A stretch of 64,000 nucleotides of DNA, taken from the NCBI RefSeq assembly GCF_020524045.1, contig NZ_JAIVKL010000001.1, positions 1 through 64,000 of the forward strand. Direction: 5' to 3'. This document shows, piece after piece, positions 44,977 through 54,782 of the stretch. The stretch's first letter is position 1, and every line of letters starts with the position of its first letter. Under the pieces are notes generated by a model. It was not told the origin of the DNA. It made no database searches and saw nothing but the letters and a program-made list of their open reading frames with translations. A program made the position numbers and the translations under genes. Source of the stretch: Metabacillus litoralis. Lineage in GTDB: Bacteria; Bacillota; Bacilli; Bacillales; Bacillaceae.

Positions 44977-45534
44977 GTGTTTAATAAAGAAAATAAAATA
45001 GCAGTATTACTAACTATCATTGGATGGATTGAAATAGTGGGTGGATTAGTTTGTGGAATTAACTTTTCAAGTATAGATAATGGTTTTGGAGAAGAATTTA
45101 TTCTATCGATATTTCTCATGTGGACTAGTGCAGGTATAATATCTGGTGTCCTTTTCCTAGCATTAGCAGAGATTGTTGAGTTTTTAAATAACATTAGAGA
45201 CAGCCTGAGGGACAAAAAACCAATCACAGAACATGAGTTCAGAGATCAAAACAAAGATCAAGCAAGCAACAATTTAAAAGAGTACCCAACAAAAACAGGT
45301 GAATGGTCAATCACAGAAAAACAACAGCAGGCAATTTATAAATTATATAGTGGGAAGCATAATATAAAAGTGATATCTACTCCATATAGAAACTTTTGTA
45401 TAGTAGAAATTGAAAGAGATAAAATTGACATTATAGAATTTAATCAAAACGGTTTTCCATATATTTTAGCAGATTTTCACTGGAAAGAAATTCAGAAAGA
45501 AATAAAACAATGGTATAAGGAACATAAGTGTTGA
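44977..45534 (+). CDS. Membrane protein with C-terminal soluble domain
   Basis: 185 residues. Two membrane helices (about 8-30 and 40-66), a charged linker, and a C-terminal domain of about 90 residues (GEWSITEKQQQAIYKLYSGK … ILADFHWKEIQKEIKQWYK). The GTG start has GGGGA upstream. Family not recognised. A scrap of a related protein survives at 2218-2301, so the C-terminal domain once occurred at least twice in this region. Confidence 0.65.
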   Translation: MFNKENKIAVLLTIIGWIEIVGGLVCGINFSSIDNGFGEEFILSIFLMWTSAGIISGVLFLALAEIVEFLNNIRDSLRDKKPITEHEFRDQNKDQASNNLKEYPTKTGEWSITEKQQQAIYKLYSGKHNIKVISTPYRNFCIVEIERDKIDIIEFNQNGFPYILADFHWKEIQKEIKQWYKEHKC

Positions 45535-46041
45535 GTGGGGATTAATCGTTAAATATTATATTCATTTTTATGTATTTGATTACTATTTTAGGTGGCAAAT
45601 CGGCTACTAGAATATCAATTAGTCACGAGGATTTTTGCGTATATTACTTATCTCCATTAGTGAAAATTTCAATCCATGAAAAAAAGCTAAAAAAAGATAG
45701 GTTAGAATGATTTTTTATTTCCTTATAGAGGAACAAAAAAAAATATCAACACAAATGTGGTCCACTTCATGTAGAAGTGGATATTTTTATTATAAGCTCT
45801 TTATTAAAGTTGCTAGTCAAAAATCACAGATATAAAAAGTACCTATTTGTGGAAGGAAACAAGTATTGCAAAAACTATTATTTGTTTTAAGTATATTGAA
45901 GCTCAAACGAGAGAAAATTAAAGGGTAATGGAAGTTCCTTAGAATAGATACAAAACAAAATCGAGAACGAAATACATGTATGAATATAAAAGAGGAACTG
46001 AGAAAATCATTAATATACATACATGGAGGATGTGAGCGTTT
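45535..46041. other. Intergenic region without a confident gene
   Basis: AT-rich, containing only the hairpin at 45765-45795. A 67-codon minus-strand ORF (45817-46020) has no ribosome-binding site and odd composition and was not accepted. Confidence 0.4.
45765..45795 (+). terminator. Intrinsic terminator
   Basis: The arms TCCACTTC and GAAGTGGA, with an ATGTA loop, are followed by TATTTTTATT. Confidence 0.75.
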
Positions 46042-46542
46042 TTGACAATAGAGCAGTTTATCATCTTGTTTTTATTCATTATTCCTTTAGTATCAACCTT
46101 ATATATCCCTAAAAAAAAGATCCGGCTAGCTATGATTAGTTTTTTAGTATTTCATGCTTTTACGTGGGCAGGTTGTATCATCTTAGTACAAACTGGCTCA
46201 ATCGAATATCCTGTCAGAATTTTTAATCACGCGACGAAAGTTGGTTTTACACAAAATTTCTTGTTTATCCCCTCAATTTTCATGTGGTTTATTCTCACTT
46301 TTCCTTCTAGCGAGCCAATGTTAAAGAAAATAATTCACTATGTTCTTTTTATATCAATGATTGTTTGGTTCGTCTATTTTATTTCAGTATATACAGATTT
46401 ACAAGAATTTTTAAAAGGCACAAATAAATCACAACCTGTCCGTTTGTATATAAATTTTGCTAGTTATTTTGTCGTGTGTCATCTTTATATTAAATGGTTT
46501 TCAAATACATCAATTGAAGGTCGTGGTGAAGTCTTTGATTGA
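46042..46542 (+). CDS. CBO0543-like membrane protein
   Basis: 166 residues, five hydrophobic segments, with the family feature EYPVRIFNHATK (an E-Y-P-V-R motif between helices) and LKKIIHYVLFISMIVWFVYF. The TTG start follows GGAGG at a long spacing. It overlaps the next, related gene by 17 bases, so the two are a tandem duplicate pair. Function unknown. Confidence 0.68.
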   Translation: MTIEQFIILFLFIIPLVSTLYIPKKKIRLAMISFLVFHAFTWAGCIILVQTGSIEYPVRIFNHATKVGFTQNFLFIPSIFMWFILTFPSSEPMLKKIIHYVLFISMIVWFVYFISVYTDLQEFLKGTNKSQPVRLYINFASYFVVCHLYIKWFSNTSIEGRGEVFD

Positions 46543-46999
46543 AAAACTAGTTCTCTTTTGTACGTTAGTTTTTAGTTTGACTGCCTTATGTTTTATACCA
46601 ATCAAAAAAGCAAATAAAGCATCTTTTATTTTTTTCCTATCACAGTTTTTCACATGGGCGTTGGGATTGATTGTTGTGGAATTAAAATGGTTAGAATATC
46701 CTGTCCGAGAATTTTCAAAAACTAATGAAACAAGTCTATTATTTGAGTATGCAGTTTTGCCAATAACGACCATTTTCTTCATCCTCTGTTATCCAAGAAA
46801 AAAGCCCCTAAAAATCAGAGTATTATATTATATTACAATCATTTCATTTTTTACTTTTATTGAGTATTTATTAGAAAAATATACAATGGTCATTGAATAT
46901 CATGGATGGCAATGGTATTGGACATGGATTAGCTTGTGTTGTTTACTTTATTTGCTTATGTTGATTTATAATTGGTTCTTTAAAATAAAGCTTAGTTAA
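46526..46999 (+). CDS. CBO0543-like membrane protein, tandem paralogue
   Basis: 157 residues from a GTG with GAAGG upstream. LEYPVREFSKTNETSLLFEY parallels EYPVRIF of the preceding gene, and the ending YHGWQWYWTWISLCCLLYL has the aromatic C-terminal pattern of the family. Earlier in-frame ATG codons lie deep in the previous gene and were rejected. The downstream hairpin at about 47013-47049 (CACCACC/GGTGGTG) lacks a T tail. Confidence 0.68.
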   Translation: MKSLIEKLVLFCTLVFSLTALCFIPIKKANKASFIFFLSQFFTWALGLIVVELKWLEYPVREFSKTNETSLLFEYAVLPITTIFFILCYPRKKPLKIRVLYYITIISFFTFIEYLLEKYTMVIEYHGWQWYWTWISLCCLLYLLMLIYNWFFKIKLS

Positions 47000-47249
47000 G
47001 ATAAATAAATGTTGATATTCACCACCCTTGTTGCTTGGTGGTGGATATGTAGAGTCTCCTGCGGAATAGCTGTGTTAAAAGGAAATATCACAAAAGGGTC
47101 ATGAATCATGAACTAGAAATCAAAATAAAATAAAAAACTGTCGGTTTTAACCATCTTCAAAGGAAATATGATCGTTAACATGTAATTAAACTTTTAGTAA
47201 CATAGTAAAATAAGCTAATAAATAAGCTAATTATTAAGGAGAATATAGT

Positions 47250-47435
47250 ATGTCGGTTAAAGAAAGAAAGTTTCAAATAAAATTATGGTTAGGTGCCGTT
47301 TTAATTTCACTAGTTACTTATTTAGTGATTAGTCTTATATTTGAAAATGTGAATTTAATAATACTACTTATATTATTGATTTTCTGTTTTTTCATTAATT
47401 TCTTAATCTCTAAAACATTTTCTAACAAAAGATAA
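47250..47435 (+). CDS. Small membrane protein, 61 residues
   Basis: AAGGAGAA precedes the ATG. After a basic start (SVKERKFQIKLW) come two adjacent membrane helices (LGAVLISLVTYLVISLIF and LIILLILLIFCFFINFLI) and a basic end. Family unknown. Confidence 0.6.
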   Translation: MSVKERKFQIKLWLGAVLISLVTYLVISLIFENVNLIILLILLIFCFFINFLISKTFSNKR

Positions 47436-47616
47436 AGTTACTATGCATTTACCAAAAGTGAATAGTATTATTAGAATTTAACTAAATTATAAGCAAGCGA
47501 ATTTTTTAACATTTTTAAATTATAAACAATTTTTTCAATTACCGCTTGATAATTATTTGAATTCATTATAAAATTAGAAAAATCAGATGAATCAAATATT
47601 TCAAACACAAAGATTG

Positions 47617-47850
47617 GGAGTATTAAGGAAGAATTATTGTTTAGAGAGCTGTCGGGTGGTGAAAGACAGTCAATAAATTCCCCAACTCACCCAGGAGTGG
47701 TAAGACCGATATGTAGGTTTTAACGGATGACTACCGTCATAAAGTCTTTAAGTGGGTTCGTTTTGTTATTTAAAAAAATGAATCAATTAGAGTGGTACCA
47801 CGTAGGCACAGCCTGTCGTCTCTTTGTGAGATGATAGGCTTTTTTATTTT
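47617..47850 (+). promoter_or_regulatory. T-box riboswitch, leucine type, upstream of leuA
   Basis: AGAGTGGTACCACG (47789-47802) is the canonical T-box sequence of the antiterminator. Stem I contains AGAGAGCTGTCGGGTGGTG, and the region after AATTCCCCAA presents CTCAC, giving a candidate CTC leucine specifier (47686-47688). The T after UGG matches the A discriminator of tRNA-Leu. A terminator follows (AGCCTGTCGTCTC/GAGATGATAGGCT, then T6). Uncharged tRNA-Leu should allow read-through into leuA. Confidence 0.93.
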
Positions 47851-47886
47851 ATTCATTTAACAGCAATAGAAAAGGTGGGATTCAAA

Positions 47887-49587
47887 ATGAAAAATATTGA
47901 AAAGTATTCAAGAGGCTACTTTATGCCTCCGGTGAAAAGCCTAAAATGGACAGAGAAGGAATATATTACAGAAGCTCCTACATGGTGTAGTGTAGATCTT
48001 CGCGATGGAAATCAGGCTTTGGTCGTCCCTATGAGTCTGGAAGAAAAGTTGAATTATTTTCAGTTACTTTTACAAGTGGGTTTTAAGGAGATAGAAGTTG
48101 GATTTCCAGCAGCATCAGAAACAGAATACGCGTTTGTTCGTACATTAATTGAACAAGATTTGATCCCAGAAGATGTAACCATTCAAGTGTTAACACAGTC
48201 AAGAGAACATATTATAAGCAAGACTTTTGAAGCATTGGAAGGTGTGAATAAAGCAGTTGTGCATCTGTATAATTCCACTTCTGTAGCACAGCGTGAGCAA
48301 GTATTCAAAAAATCTGAAAATCAAATAATTGATATTGCCATAACTGGAGCAAAACTTCTTAAGAAATATGCTTCCGAAACAGAGGGGAACTTTCAATTTC
48401 AATATTCTCCTGAAAGCTTCACAGGTACTGAAGTAGAGTTTGCTCTTAACATTTGTAATCAGGTACTTGATATATGGCAGCCGACAACAGATAACAAAGT
48501 GATTATCAACTTACCTGCAACAGTTTCAATGTCAATGCCTCATGTTTACGCAAGTCAAATTGAGTATATGAGTGATCATCTTCTATATCGAGACAATGTG
48601 ATTCTTTCACTTCATCCACACAATGACAGAGGAACTGGAGTGGCAGATGCTGAGCTAGGGATGCTAGCCGGAGCGCAGAGAGTTGAAGGAACATTGTTTG
48701 GGAATGGTGAAAGAACAGGAAACGTAGACATTGTAACTTTAGCTTTAAATATGTATTCACACGGAGTAGACCCCAAATTAAATTTTGATAATATTCCAAA
48801 AATCATTACCACTTATGAAGTATTAACAAATATGAAAGTTCACGAAAGACATCCATACGGAGGTGAACTCGTCTTTACTGCATTTTCTGGCTCTCATCAA
48901 GATGCTATTGCCAAAGGAATGAAATGGCGCGAGGAAAAGGATCCAGAGCATTGGACTGTTCCTTATTTATTGATTGATCCGTTAGATATTGGTAGAGAAT
49001 ATGAGGGTGACATTATCCGAATTAATAGCCAGTCCGGTAAGGGAGGTATTGGTTATGTGCTTCAACAAAAGTACGGATTAGATCTGCCTGCTAATATGCG
49101 TGAAAGCTTTGGATATAGTGTTAAAAATGTTTCAGATCGCCAACACAAGGAGCTTATGGCAAATGAAATTTATGATATTTTCATAGAAAAATTTGTGAAC
49201 ATTAATACACCTGTTGAGTTTGTTAATTACAGATTTACTCAAAATGATCATTATGAAACGATTGTATCAATCATTATGAATAATGAGGAACATGAATTTA
49301 TTGGGGTTGGAAATGGTAGACTTGATGCGATAAGCAATGTACTTCAAAAAGAATTAAATATACATTACAAAGATTTAATTTATAAAGAACATGCCCTTGA
49401 AATAGGATCAGGTTCAAAAGCTGTATCATATGTAGGTATAACAACTTTGGATGGTGTCATTCAATGGGGCTGTGGAATTGACGCTGATATTATGACTTCT
49501 TCTGTAAAAGCACTGTTTAGTGCTGTTAATAACATGATATCCAACTTACAAATTCCTGTGGAAAAAGAGTTTTCAAAAAATAAATAA
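47887..49587 (+). CDS. leuA: 2-isopropylmalate synthase, long form
   Basis: 566 residues. First enzyme of leucine synthesis: acetyl-CoA plus 2-oxoisovalerate to 2-isopropylmalate. Visible motifs are APTWCSVDLRDGNQAL (catalytic Arg/Asp of the HMGL-like barrel), LHPHNDRGTGVADAELG (metal-binding His pair) and GNGERTGNVDIV; the LeuA regulatory domain occupies about 430-560. Length and sequence fit the TIGR00970 long form, not the approximately 510-residue LeuA of the Bacillus ilv-leu operon. It is stand-alone behind a T-box. The ATG is used (AAAGGTGGG upstream); a GTG four codons earlier overlaps that site. Confidence 0.93.
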   Translation: MKNIEKYSRGYFMPPVKSLKWTEKEYITEAPTWCSVDLRDGNQALVVPMSLEEKLNYFQLLLQVGFKEIEVGFPAASETEYAFVRTLIEQDLIPEDVTIQVLTQSREHIISKTFEALEGVNKAVVHLYNSTSVAQREQVFKKSENQIIDIAITGAKLLKKYASETEGNFQFQYSPESFTGTEVEFALNICNQVLDIWQPTTDNKVIINLPATVSMSMPHVYASQIEYMSDHLLYRDNVILSLHPHNDRGTGVADAELGMLAGAQRVEGTLFGNGERTGNVDIVTLALNMYSHGVDPKLNFDNIPKIITTYEVLTNMKVHERHPYGGELVFTAFSGSHQDAIAKGMKWREEKDPEHWTVPYLLIDPLDIGREYEGDIIRINSQSGKGGIGYVLQQKYGLDLPANMRESFGYSVKNVSDRQHKELMANEIYDIFIEKFVNINTPVEFVNYRFTQNDHYETIVSIIMNNEEHEFIGVGNGRLDAISNVLQKELNIHYKDLIYKEHALEIGSGSKAVSYVGITTLDGVIQWGCGIDADIMTSSVKALFSAVNNMISNLQIPVEKEFSKNK

Positions 49588-49644
49588 CAACAAACACTTT
49601 GAAAATAATAGTGTTCTTAGAATGAAACTTTTAAAAATTTCTTA

Positions 49645-49694
49645 CGAGGCTGTGACATAAGTATTTAAACTTATCTCACAGTCTCATTTTTTTC
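49645..49694 (+). terminator. Intrinsic terminator of leuA
   Basis: The interrupted arms GAGGCTGTGACATAAGT and ACTTATCTCACAGTCTC are followed by ATTTTTTT. The sequence also resembles short palindromic repeats of family C type. Confidence 0.85.
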
Positions 49695-49861
49695 GATAAT
49701 TACTAACAAAAAACAATTAAGTTAAACTGTAAATGTCAATAAAGTGGGTTATATGATACTTATATATTGATCAAACTCAATTTCAAGATAGAAAATTAAA
49801 TTGTAAGTAAAAAGATGTTTTAAAATAAGCTGTTTTAATAATATTGAGGGGAGGAATGATA

Positions 49862-50392
49862 TTGTTGTTTCAGAATGGAAAATTAAAAGTTCGAAAATTA
49901 GAAGAAAAAGATAAATCCTTGTTAACTAAGTGGCTTTCTGACCCTTTAGTTCTTGAGTACTATGAAGGAAGAGATAACCCATTTGATTTAGATAAAGTGA
50001 TGGAAGTATTCTTTCATTCTAAGAATGAAGAGATAAAATGTATTGTAGAGTTTGATTGTAAAGAAATTGGCTATATTCAATTTTATCAACTAGAAGATGA
50101 GATGATAAAAGAATTGGGATATATAAATGAGAACGTTTATGGCACAGATCAATTTATTGGAGAAGTAGGGTATTGGAACAAGGGAATTGGCACTTTACTT
50201 GTAAAAACAACTGTAAATTATTTAATCGAACATAAAAAAGCAGATCGCGTAGTTATGGACCCACAAATTAGAAATACAAGAGCAATCAAATGCTATGTGA
50301 ATTGTGGTTTTAAAACAGTCAAAGTACTTACAAATCATGAACTTCATGAAGGAGAGTATCAAGATTGTTTGTTATTAGAATATCAAAATTGA
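49862..50392 (+). CDS. AAC(6')-like GNAT acetyltransferase
   Basis: About 176 residues. VYGTDQFIGEVGYWNKGIGT, DRVVMDPQIRNTRAIKCYVNCGF and NHELHEGEYQDCLLL match the aminoglycoside 6'-N-acetyltransferase/Acetyltransf_8 branch. Chromosomal relatives are common in Bacillus and often do not confer resistance. GGGAGG at 49850-49855 favours the TTG at 49862 (or 49865) over the ATG at 49856, which is too close. Confidence 0.82.
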   Translation: MLFQNGKLKVRKLEEKDKSLLTKWLSDPLVLEYYEGRDNPFDLDKVMEVFFHSKNEEIKCIVEFDCKEIGYIQFYQLEDEMIKELGYINENVYGTDQFIGEVGYWNKGIGTLLVKTTVNYLIEHKKADRVVMDPQIRNTRAIKCYVNCGFKTVKVLTNHELHEGEYQDCLLLEYQN

Positions 50393-50550
50393 ACTTATTC
50401 CCCAATTACGAGTGTTCTTTTTGATTTTTTTGAAATATATCCCATTCTCTGCCATTATTTGATGATATAATTATTGAAGGCACAACATCAATCGGAGTTA
50501 AGGGTGGAAGTATTTCAACCTCCTAGAAGATAGAAGGGAGGTGAATGCTA

Positions 50551-50634
50551 ATGACGACATTTGAAGCGATTAGTCTTATGATTGCATTTGCAATGTTGAT
50601 TATCACAATTTTGTCATTCGACAAGAAACAGTGA
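50551..50634 (+). CDS. Type I toxin, holin-like small membrane peptide (BsrE/TxpA-like)
   Basis: 27 residues: MTTFEAISLMIAFAMLIIT followed by ILSFDKKQ, the short N-terminus, single helix and charged end of the Hol-Tox (PF16935) type. A strong GGGAGGTGA lies eight bases upstream. An upstream ACCTCC (50518-50523) can pair with that site and block translation, a hallmark of type I toxins. An extended -10 promoter (TGATATAAT, 50463-50471) gives a leader of about 70 bases. An antisense RNA is likely at the 3' end. Confidence 0.8.
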   Translation: MTTFEAISLMIAFAMLIITILSFDKKQ

Positions 50635-50635
50635 A

Positions 50636-50676
50636 AACCACCCTTTAGCTCCCACAGCTTAGATAGGGTGGTTTTT
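50636..50676. terminator. Bidirectional terminator after the toxin
   Basis: The arms ACCACCCT and AGGGTGGT enclose about 18 bases, with A-rich and T-rich borders on both strands. Confidence 0.8.
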
Positions 50677-50760
50677 ACGATCATATCAAGTTTTGCTTCT
50701 CTCTTAATGAAGAGGATTGTGTTGTGCTGACGGTAGGGTGTTCGTGCACCTTACCGTTCT
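50636..50760 (-). ncRNA. Candidate antisense RNA (antitoxin) of the toxin gene
   Basis: Inferred, not proven. The strong hairpin at 50636-50676 terminates on the minus strand as well (AGGGTGGTTTT). A second hairpin lies at 50728-50766. A transcript starting near 50760 and ending at 50636 would overlap the 3' untranslated part of the toxin mRNA, as in txpA/RatA and bsrE/SR5. No convincing minus-strand promoter was found. Confidence 0.4.
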
Positions 50761-50766
50761 TTTTAT
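50728..50766 (+). terminator. Second terminator of the toxin locus
   Basis: The arms ACGGTAGGGTG and CACCTTACCGT (one G·T pair) are followed by TCTTTTTATTT. Toxin mRNA reading to this point would pair with the proposed antisense RNA. Confidence 0.8.
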
Positions 50767-50887
50767 TTATACACGTTATTTAATTAAAATATAACATATT
50801 TTGCAAGTTTCTGCATATTAATATTTTTTCAATTTTCTTAAAAACGATTTTTGTTATTAAAATAATATAAGAGTCATGAACTACGAA

Positions 50888-51076
50888 TTACTTACTTTTC
50901 CTCTTCTTAAAACCTTTTTCAAATAAAACCATTATTACTATATAGATCATCACATAAATTTAAGTCTGAATAAAGTTTTCTGTCCAATTAAATGTATGTT
51001 CTCTAAAATAATCAAAACCAACAAATGCAAAAAATACAGCCACAAACAATATGGTATTCCAATAAATTGGTTTCAT
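50888..51076 (-). pseudogene. Small membrane protein interrupted by an in-frame TAA
   Basis: Starting at the ATG (51076) the frame reads MKPIYWNTILFVAVFFAFVG … TENFIQT, stops at TAA (50960-50962), and continues in the same frame with IYVMIYIVIMVLFEKGFKKRK to a second stop. Without the TAA it would be a 62-residue two-helix protein with a basic end. GAAGGTTGTG lies upstream. Either a nonsense mutation or a shorter gene plus chance. Confidence 0.5.
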
Positions 51077-51219
51077 CAATTTCACAACCTTCTTACTCTT
51101 ACACTCACGTAAGTAAAATAACAAATAATACTGTATATTTATGGAATTCTACAATATAATGAAATTGAGTGTTTTTAGCAGAGTTGAGTTTAGTATACCA
51201 GAGAAGAGGAGAGCTGAGC

Positions 51220-51921
51220 ATGAATAAAACGATATATTATGAACAAAAAGGTGTAGCTATGACATGCCGATCATTCAAGGAATATCAGGATATGTTTATG
51301 CTAGATGAACACTTATTAAAAACTGGCAAAGTTCTTGATGTTGCATCGGGAGCATCTTCATTTATATCTGAATTGAATAAAAATGGATATAAGGGAATAG
51401 CAGTTGATCCTCTATATCATTTATCAGTGGATGAAATGGTTCAGTTTGGTGAGAAGGAAATGCTTATTGCAAATGAGAAGCTAGAGACTATTAAAGATTC
51501 CTTAGCATGGGACTATTACAGAAACCTCACTCAACATAAAGAGATAAGAAATCAATCATTTCAGCAATTTATTGAAAGTTATACATTAGAAAGAGGTAAG
51601 ACTTATATTTCAGCTGCGTTACCAAATCTTCCTTTTGCTGATGATAGCTTTTCGTTAATCCTTTGCAATCACTTTCTATTTTTATATCAAAATCAGTTTG
51701 ATCTGGAATTTCACAAGCAAGCTTTGAAAGAAATGATAAGAGTGCTAAAAAAGGGTGGAACAATGCGAATTTATCCTTTAGTTGGATTTAAGAATGAACT
51801 ATACCCTCATTTAGACACATTATTAAAAGAAATAAAAACAAATAATATTCATTTTGAGTTGCACAATACCAATTTTCGTTTTCTACCAAATGCAACTCAT
51901 TTTTTACAAATTAATAAGTAA
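51220..51921 (+). CDS. Class I SAM-dependent methyltransferase
   Basis: 233 residues. GKVLDVASGASSFISEL is SAM motif I, GIAVDPLYHL the acidic second motif, LPFADDSFSLILCNHFLFLY motif IV and MIRVLKKGGTMRIYPLV motif V/VI. The substrate is unknown; it resembles Methyltransf_11 enzymes. The start is the ATG with AGGAGAG upstream; the frame runs 51 bases further up without support. Confidence 0.85.
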   Translation: MNKTIYYEQKGVAMTCRSFKEYQDMFMLDEHLLKTGKVLDVASGASSFISELNKNGYKGIAVDPLYHLSVDEMVQFGEKEMLIANEKLETIKDSLAWDYYRNLTQHKEIRNQSFQQFIESYTLERGKTYISAALPNLPFADDSFSLILCNHFLFLYQNQFDLEFHKQALKEMIRVLKKGGTMRIYPLVGFKNELYPHLDTLLKEIKTNNIHFELHNTNFRFLPNATHFLQINK

Positions 51922-51962
51922 AAAACAAAATCAGGTCTTTTTAACAGACCTGATTTTATCTT
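51921..51962 (+). terminator. Intrinsic terminator
   Basis: The perfect arms AAAATCAGGTCT and AGACCTGATTTT enclose a TTTTAAC loop, with further T after. Confidence 0.85.
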
Positions 51963-52126
51963 CTGTCATAATTTTATAACTTTTAATCAATTTATAAGGT
52001 TTAATTAAACTAGCACTTAGAAACCACATTTCATTCTATTATTAGCTAAAATTCTCGCCATAGTAGTCTTTTAACACTATATAACTCTATTACTATATAA
52101 CTGTTTTTATCTTTTCACTGAAAAAC

Positions 52127-52151
52127 TTAGTTTGTTGGGTATCTAAACTAA
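52127..52151 (+). promoter_or_regulatory. XylR-type operator upstream of the xylanase gene
   Basis: A 25-bp palindrome with left half TTAGTTTGTTGGG and right end TAAACTAA. This matches the Bacillus xyl operator (TTAGTTTGTTTGGG … AACAAACTAA) in length and nearly all arm positions. A TATAAT lies just downstream (52163-52168), so a XylR repressor bound here would block transcription until xylose is present. The xylR gene is not in this window. Confidence 0.85.
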
Positions 52152-52209
52152 GTGAGCGCTGTTATAATAAATCTCAGTTAGGATATCTATTACATATAGA
52201 AGATTTTGA

Positions 52210-53481
<1,272 letters not shown>

Positions 53482-53493
53482 GGAATTAGAGTA

Positions 53494-53545
53494 GAAAAGA
53501 GGGTGTTCTAAAAAGGGGAGCTTTTTAGAGACATCCTCTTTGTTC
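53494..53545 (+). terminator. Long hairpin terminator
   Basis: Interrupted arms from AAGAGGGTGTTCTAAAAAG to CTTTTTAGAGACATCCTCTT enclose a GGGAG loop, with a short T tail. Confidence 0.8.
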
Positions 53546-53552
53546 AGCTTGG

Positions 53553-53680
53553 CTATGTTAAAAGTGATTTTATGAAACTCTTACTTAGTACTTCTTAAAG
53601 AAATACGTCGAAGTAACTTATCCAGGTACTGTGCTCAGAGGAGGCTCACAGTACATTCCTAGGAAGAATACTTTTTTAAA
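53553..53680. repeat. Decayed family B element
   Basis: It begins GGCTATGTTAAAAGTGATTT, close to the left end of the intact copy at 18305, and contains a GTACTGTG/CACAGTAC stem. The right end is lost where a family A element follows. Confidence 0.45.
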
Positions 53681-53840
53681 TACTCTTTTCAGCAAGATTG
53701 TTACTTATTGACATTTTTATCTGTTAGAACCAATGTTTTATCGTATAAAAGGTACAATCTGTAGAAGAAAAGATTTCACTAGACTTTATACAGAGTTGTT
53801 TCAATAGAATACTAAAAACCATAAACTTTACGAAAACAGC
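53681..53840 (-). mobile_element. Family A miniature element, copy 7 (diverged)
   Basis: In reverse orientation: CTCTTTTCAGCAAGATTGTT at the left, AGAAGAAAAGATTTCACTAG inside and ACGAAAACAGC at the right. No target duplication is visible. It sits against the decayed family B copy. The rest up to 53983 holds no gene. Confidence 0.7.
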
Positions 53841-53983
53841 AAAAAAAGTTGTATGGCTTTAGAAATATTATTATCGCGCAAAGTGAATATCACTTCGAAA
53901 GTATAGCATAAGGATACTATAACGATATCAATAAGGAAGATGAAAAGGTAAACATAGTAGAATAGCTGTGTATTATTACTCTT

Positions 53984-54586
53984 TTAATTCTTAGTGTTGA
54001 TAAATGTAGCAGATTTATTATGTTTTAGAATTTCTAGTAATTGTTCAGCCATATAACTTGAACTATATTTAAAATTCCCCTGAATCCATTCGATGATTAA
54101 CCCTAAAATAGCATAAGCCTGATAACTTGCGTGCAATTCTCTGTTTACTTTTGAGTTAGGGATTGATTCATTTAAATCATTCAAAGTTAGTTCTTTTAAA
54201 ACCTCGCAAAATTTTTGCTGAAATCCGGCTAAAACACTTGTAGAGACAATTAAAGAATAAAAAGTTGAATATTTTTGAACATGATCAAACACTTTGACAG
54301 CAGACGTTGTAAGATTTTTCACATCAAGTATTTCAATGTCTTTATATGGTTCTCGAAAAGAAGCAACCAAATCTGCAATCACTTCATCTATTAGTTCATT
54401 TAAAAGATCCTCTTTGTATTGATAGTGTTTATAAAAAGTTCCTCTATTTAGATCAGCCGCTCTCACGATATCCGATATCGAAATCTCTTTAAAGTCTTTA
54501 TCTTGCATTAATGATAAAATCGCATCTTTCATCGCTTTCTTCGATTTAACAATCCTTCTATCTATGTATTCATTTTTATTAGACAT
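53984..54586 (-). CDS. TetR/AcrR family transcriptional regulator
   Basis: 200 residues. The N-terminal helix-turn-helix is IVKSKKAMKDAILSLMQD … ISISDIVRAADLNRGTFYKHY (about 12-58), and the all-helical ligand-binding part resembles the TetR_C_8 type (…HVQKYSTFYSLIVSTSV…). It is divergent from the SDR oxidoreductase, which it probably represses. GGAGGG precedes the ATG. The ligand is unknown. Confidence 0.9.
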   Translation of the reverse strand: MSNKNEYIDRRIVKSKKAMKDAILSLMQDKDFKEISISDIVRAADLNRGTFYKHYQYKEDLLNELIDEVIADLVASFREPYKDIEILDVKNLTTSAVKVFDHVQKYSTFYSLIVSTSVLAGFQQKFCEVLKELTLNDLNESIPNSKVNRELHASYQAYAILGLIIEWIQGNFKYSSSYMAEQLLEILKHNKSATFINTKN

Positions 54587-54712
54587 AGATACCCTCCGAT
54601 GTTCATTAAAATAATTTATCTATTATTAAAATCTAGAAGTGTACAATAACAAACATTTCAGTAGCTTTTTGCTGATTGAATAGTAAATACATTAATTATT
54701 ATACTATAGATA

Positions 54713-54729
54713 GTTGATAGATAATCAAC
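54713..54729. promoter_or_regulatory. Candidate operator between the TetR and SDR genes
   Basis: GTTGAT and ATCAAC are separated by AGATA. The palindrome directly follows a -10-like TATACT, where repressor binding would block the SDR promoter. Confidence 0.5.
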
Positions 54730-54782
54730 AACTGTTTGTTAAAATCAATAGTTTAAATTTAATCATACTCGGAGGAATTGAA

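Noticed and set aside
47013-47049. CACCACC/GGTGGTG hairpin as a terminator
   Set aside because: Good stem but no T tract on the plus strand; could be a repeat remnant.
52150-52166. Catabolite-repression (cre) site near GAGCGCTGTTA
   Set aside because: Only the central GCGC and a few flanking bases fit the cre consensus; too weak to annotate.
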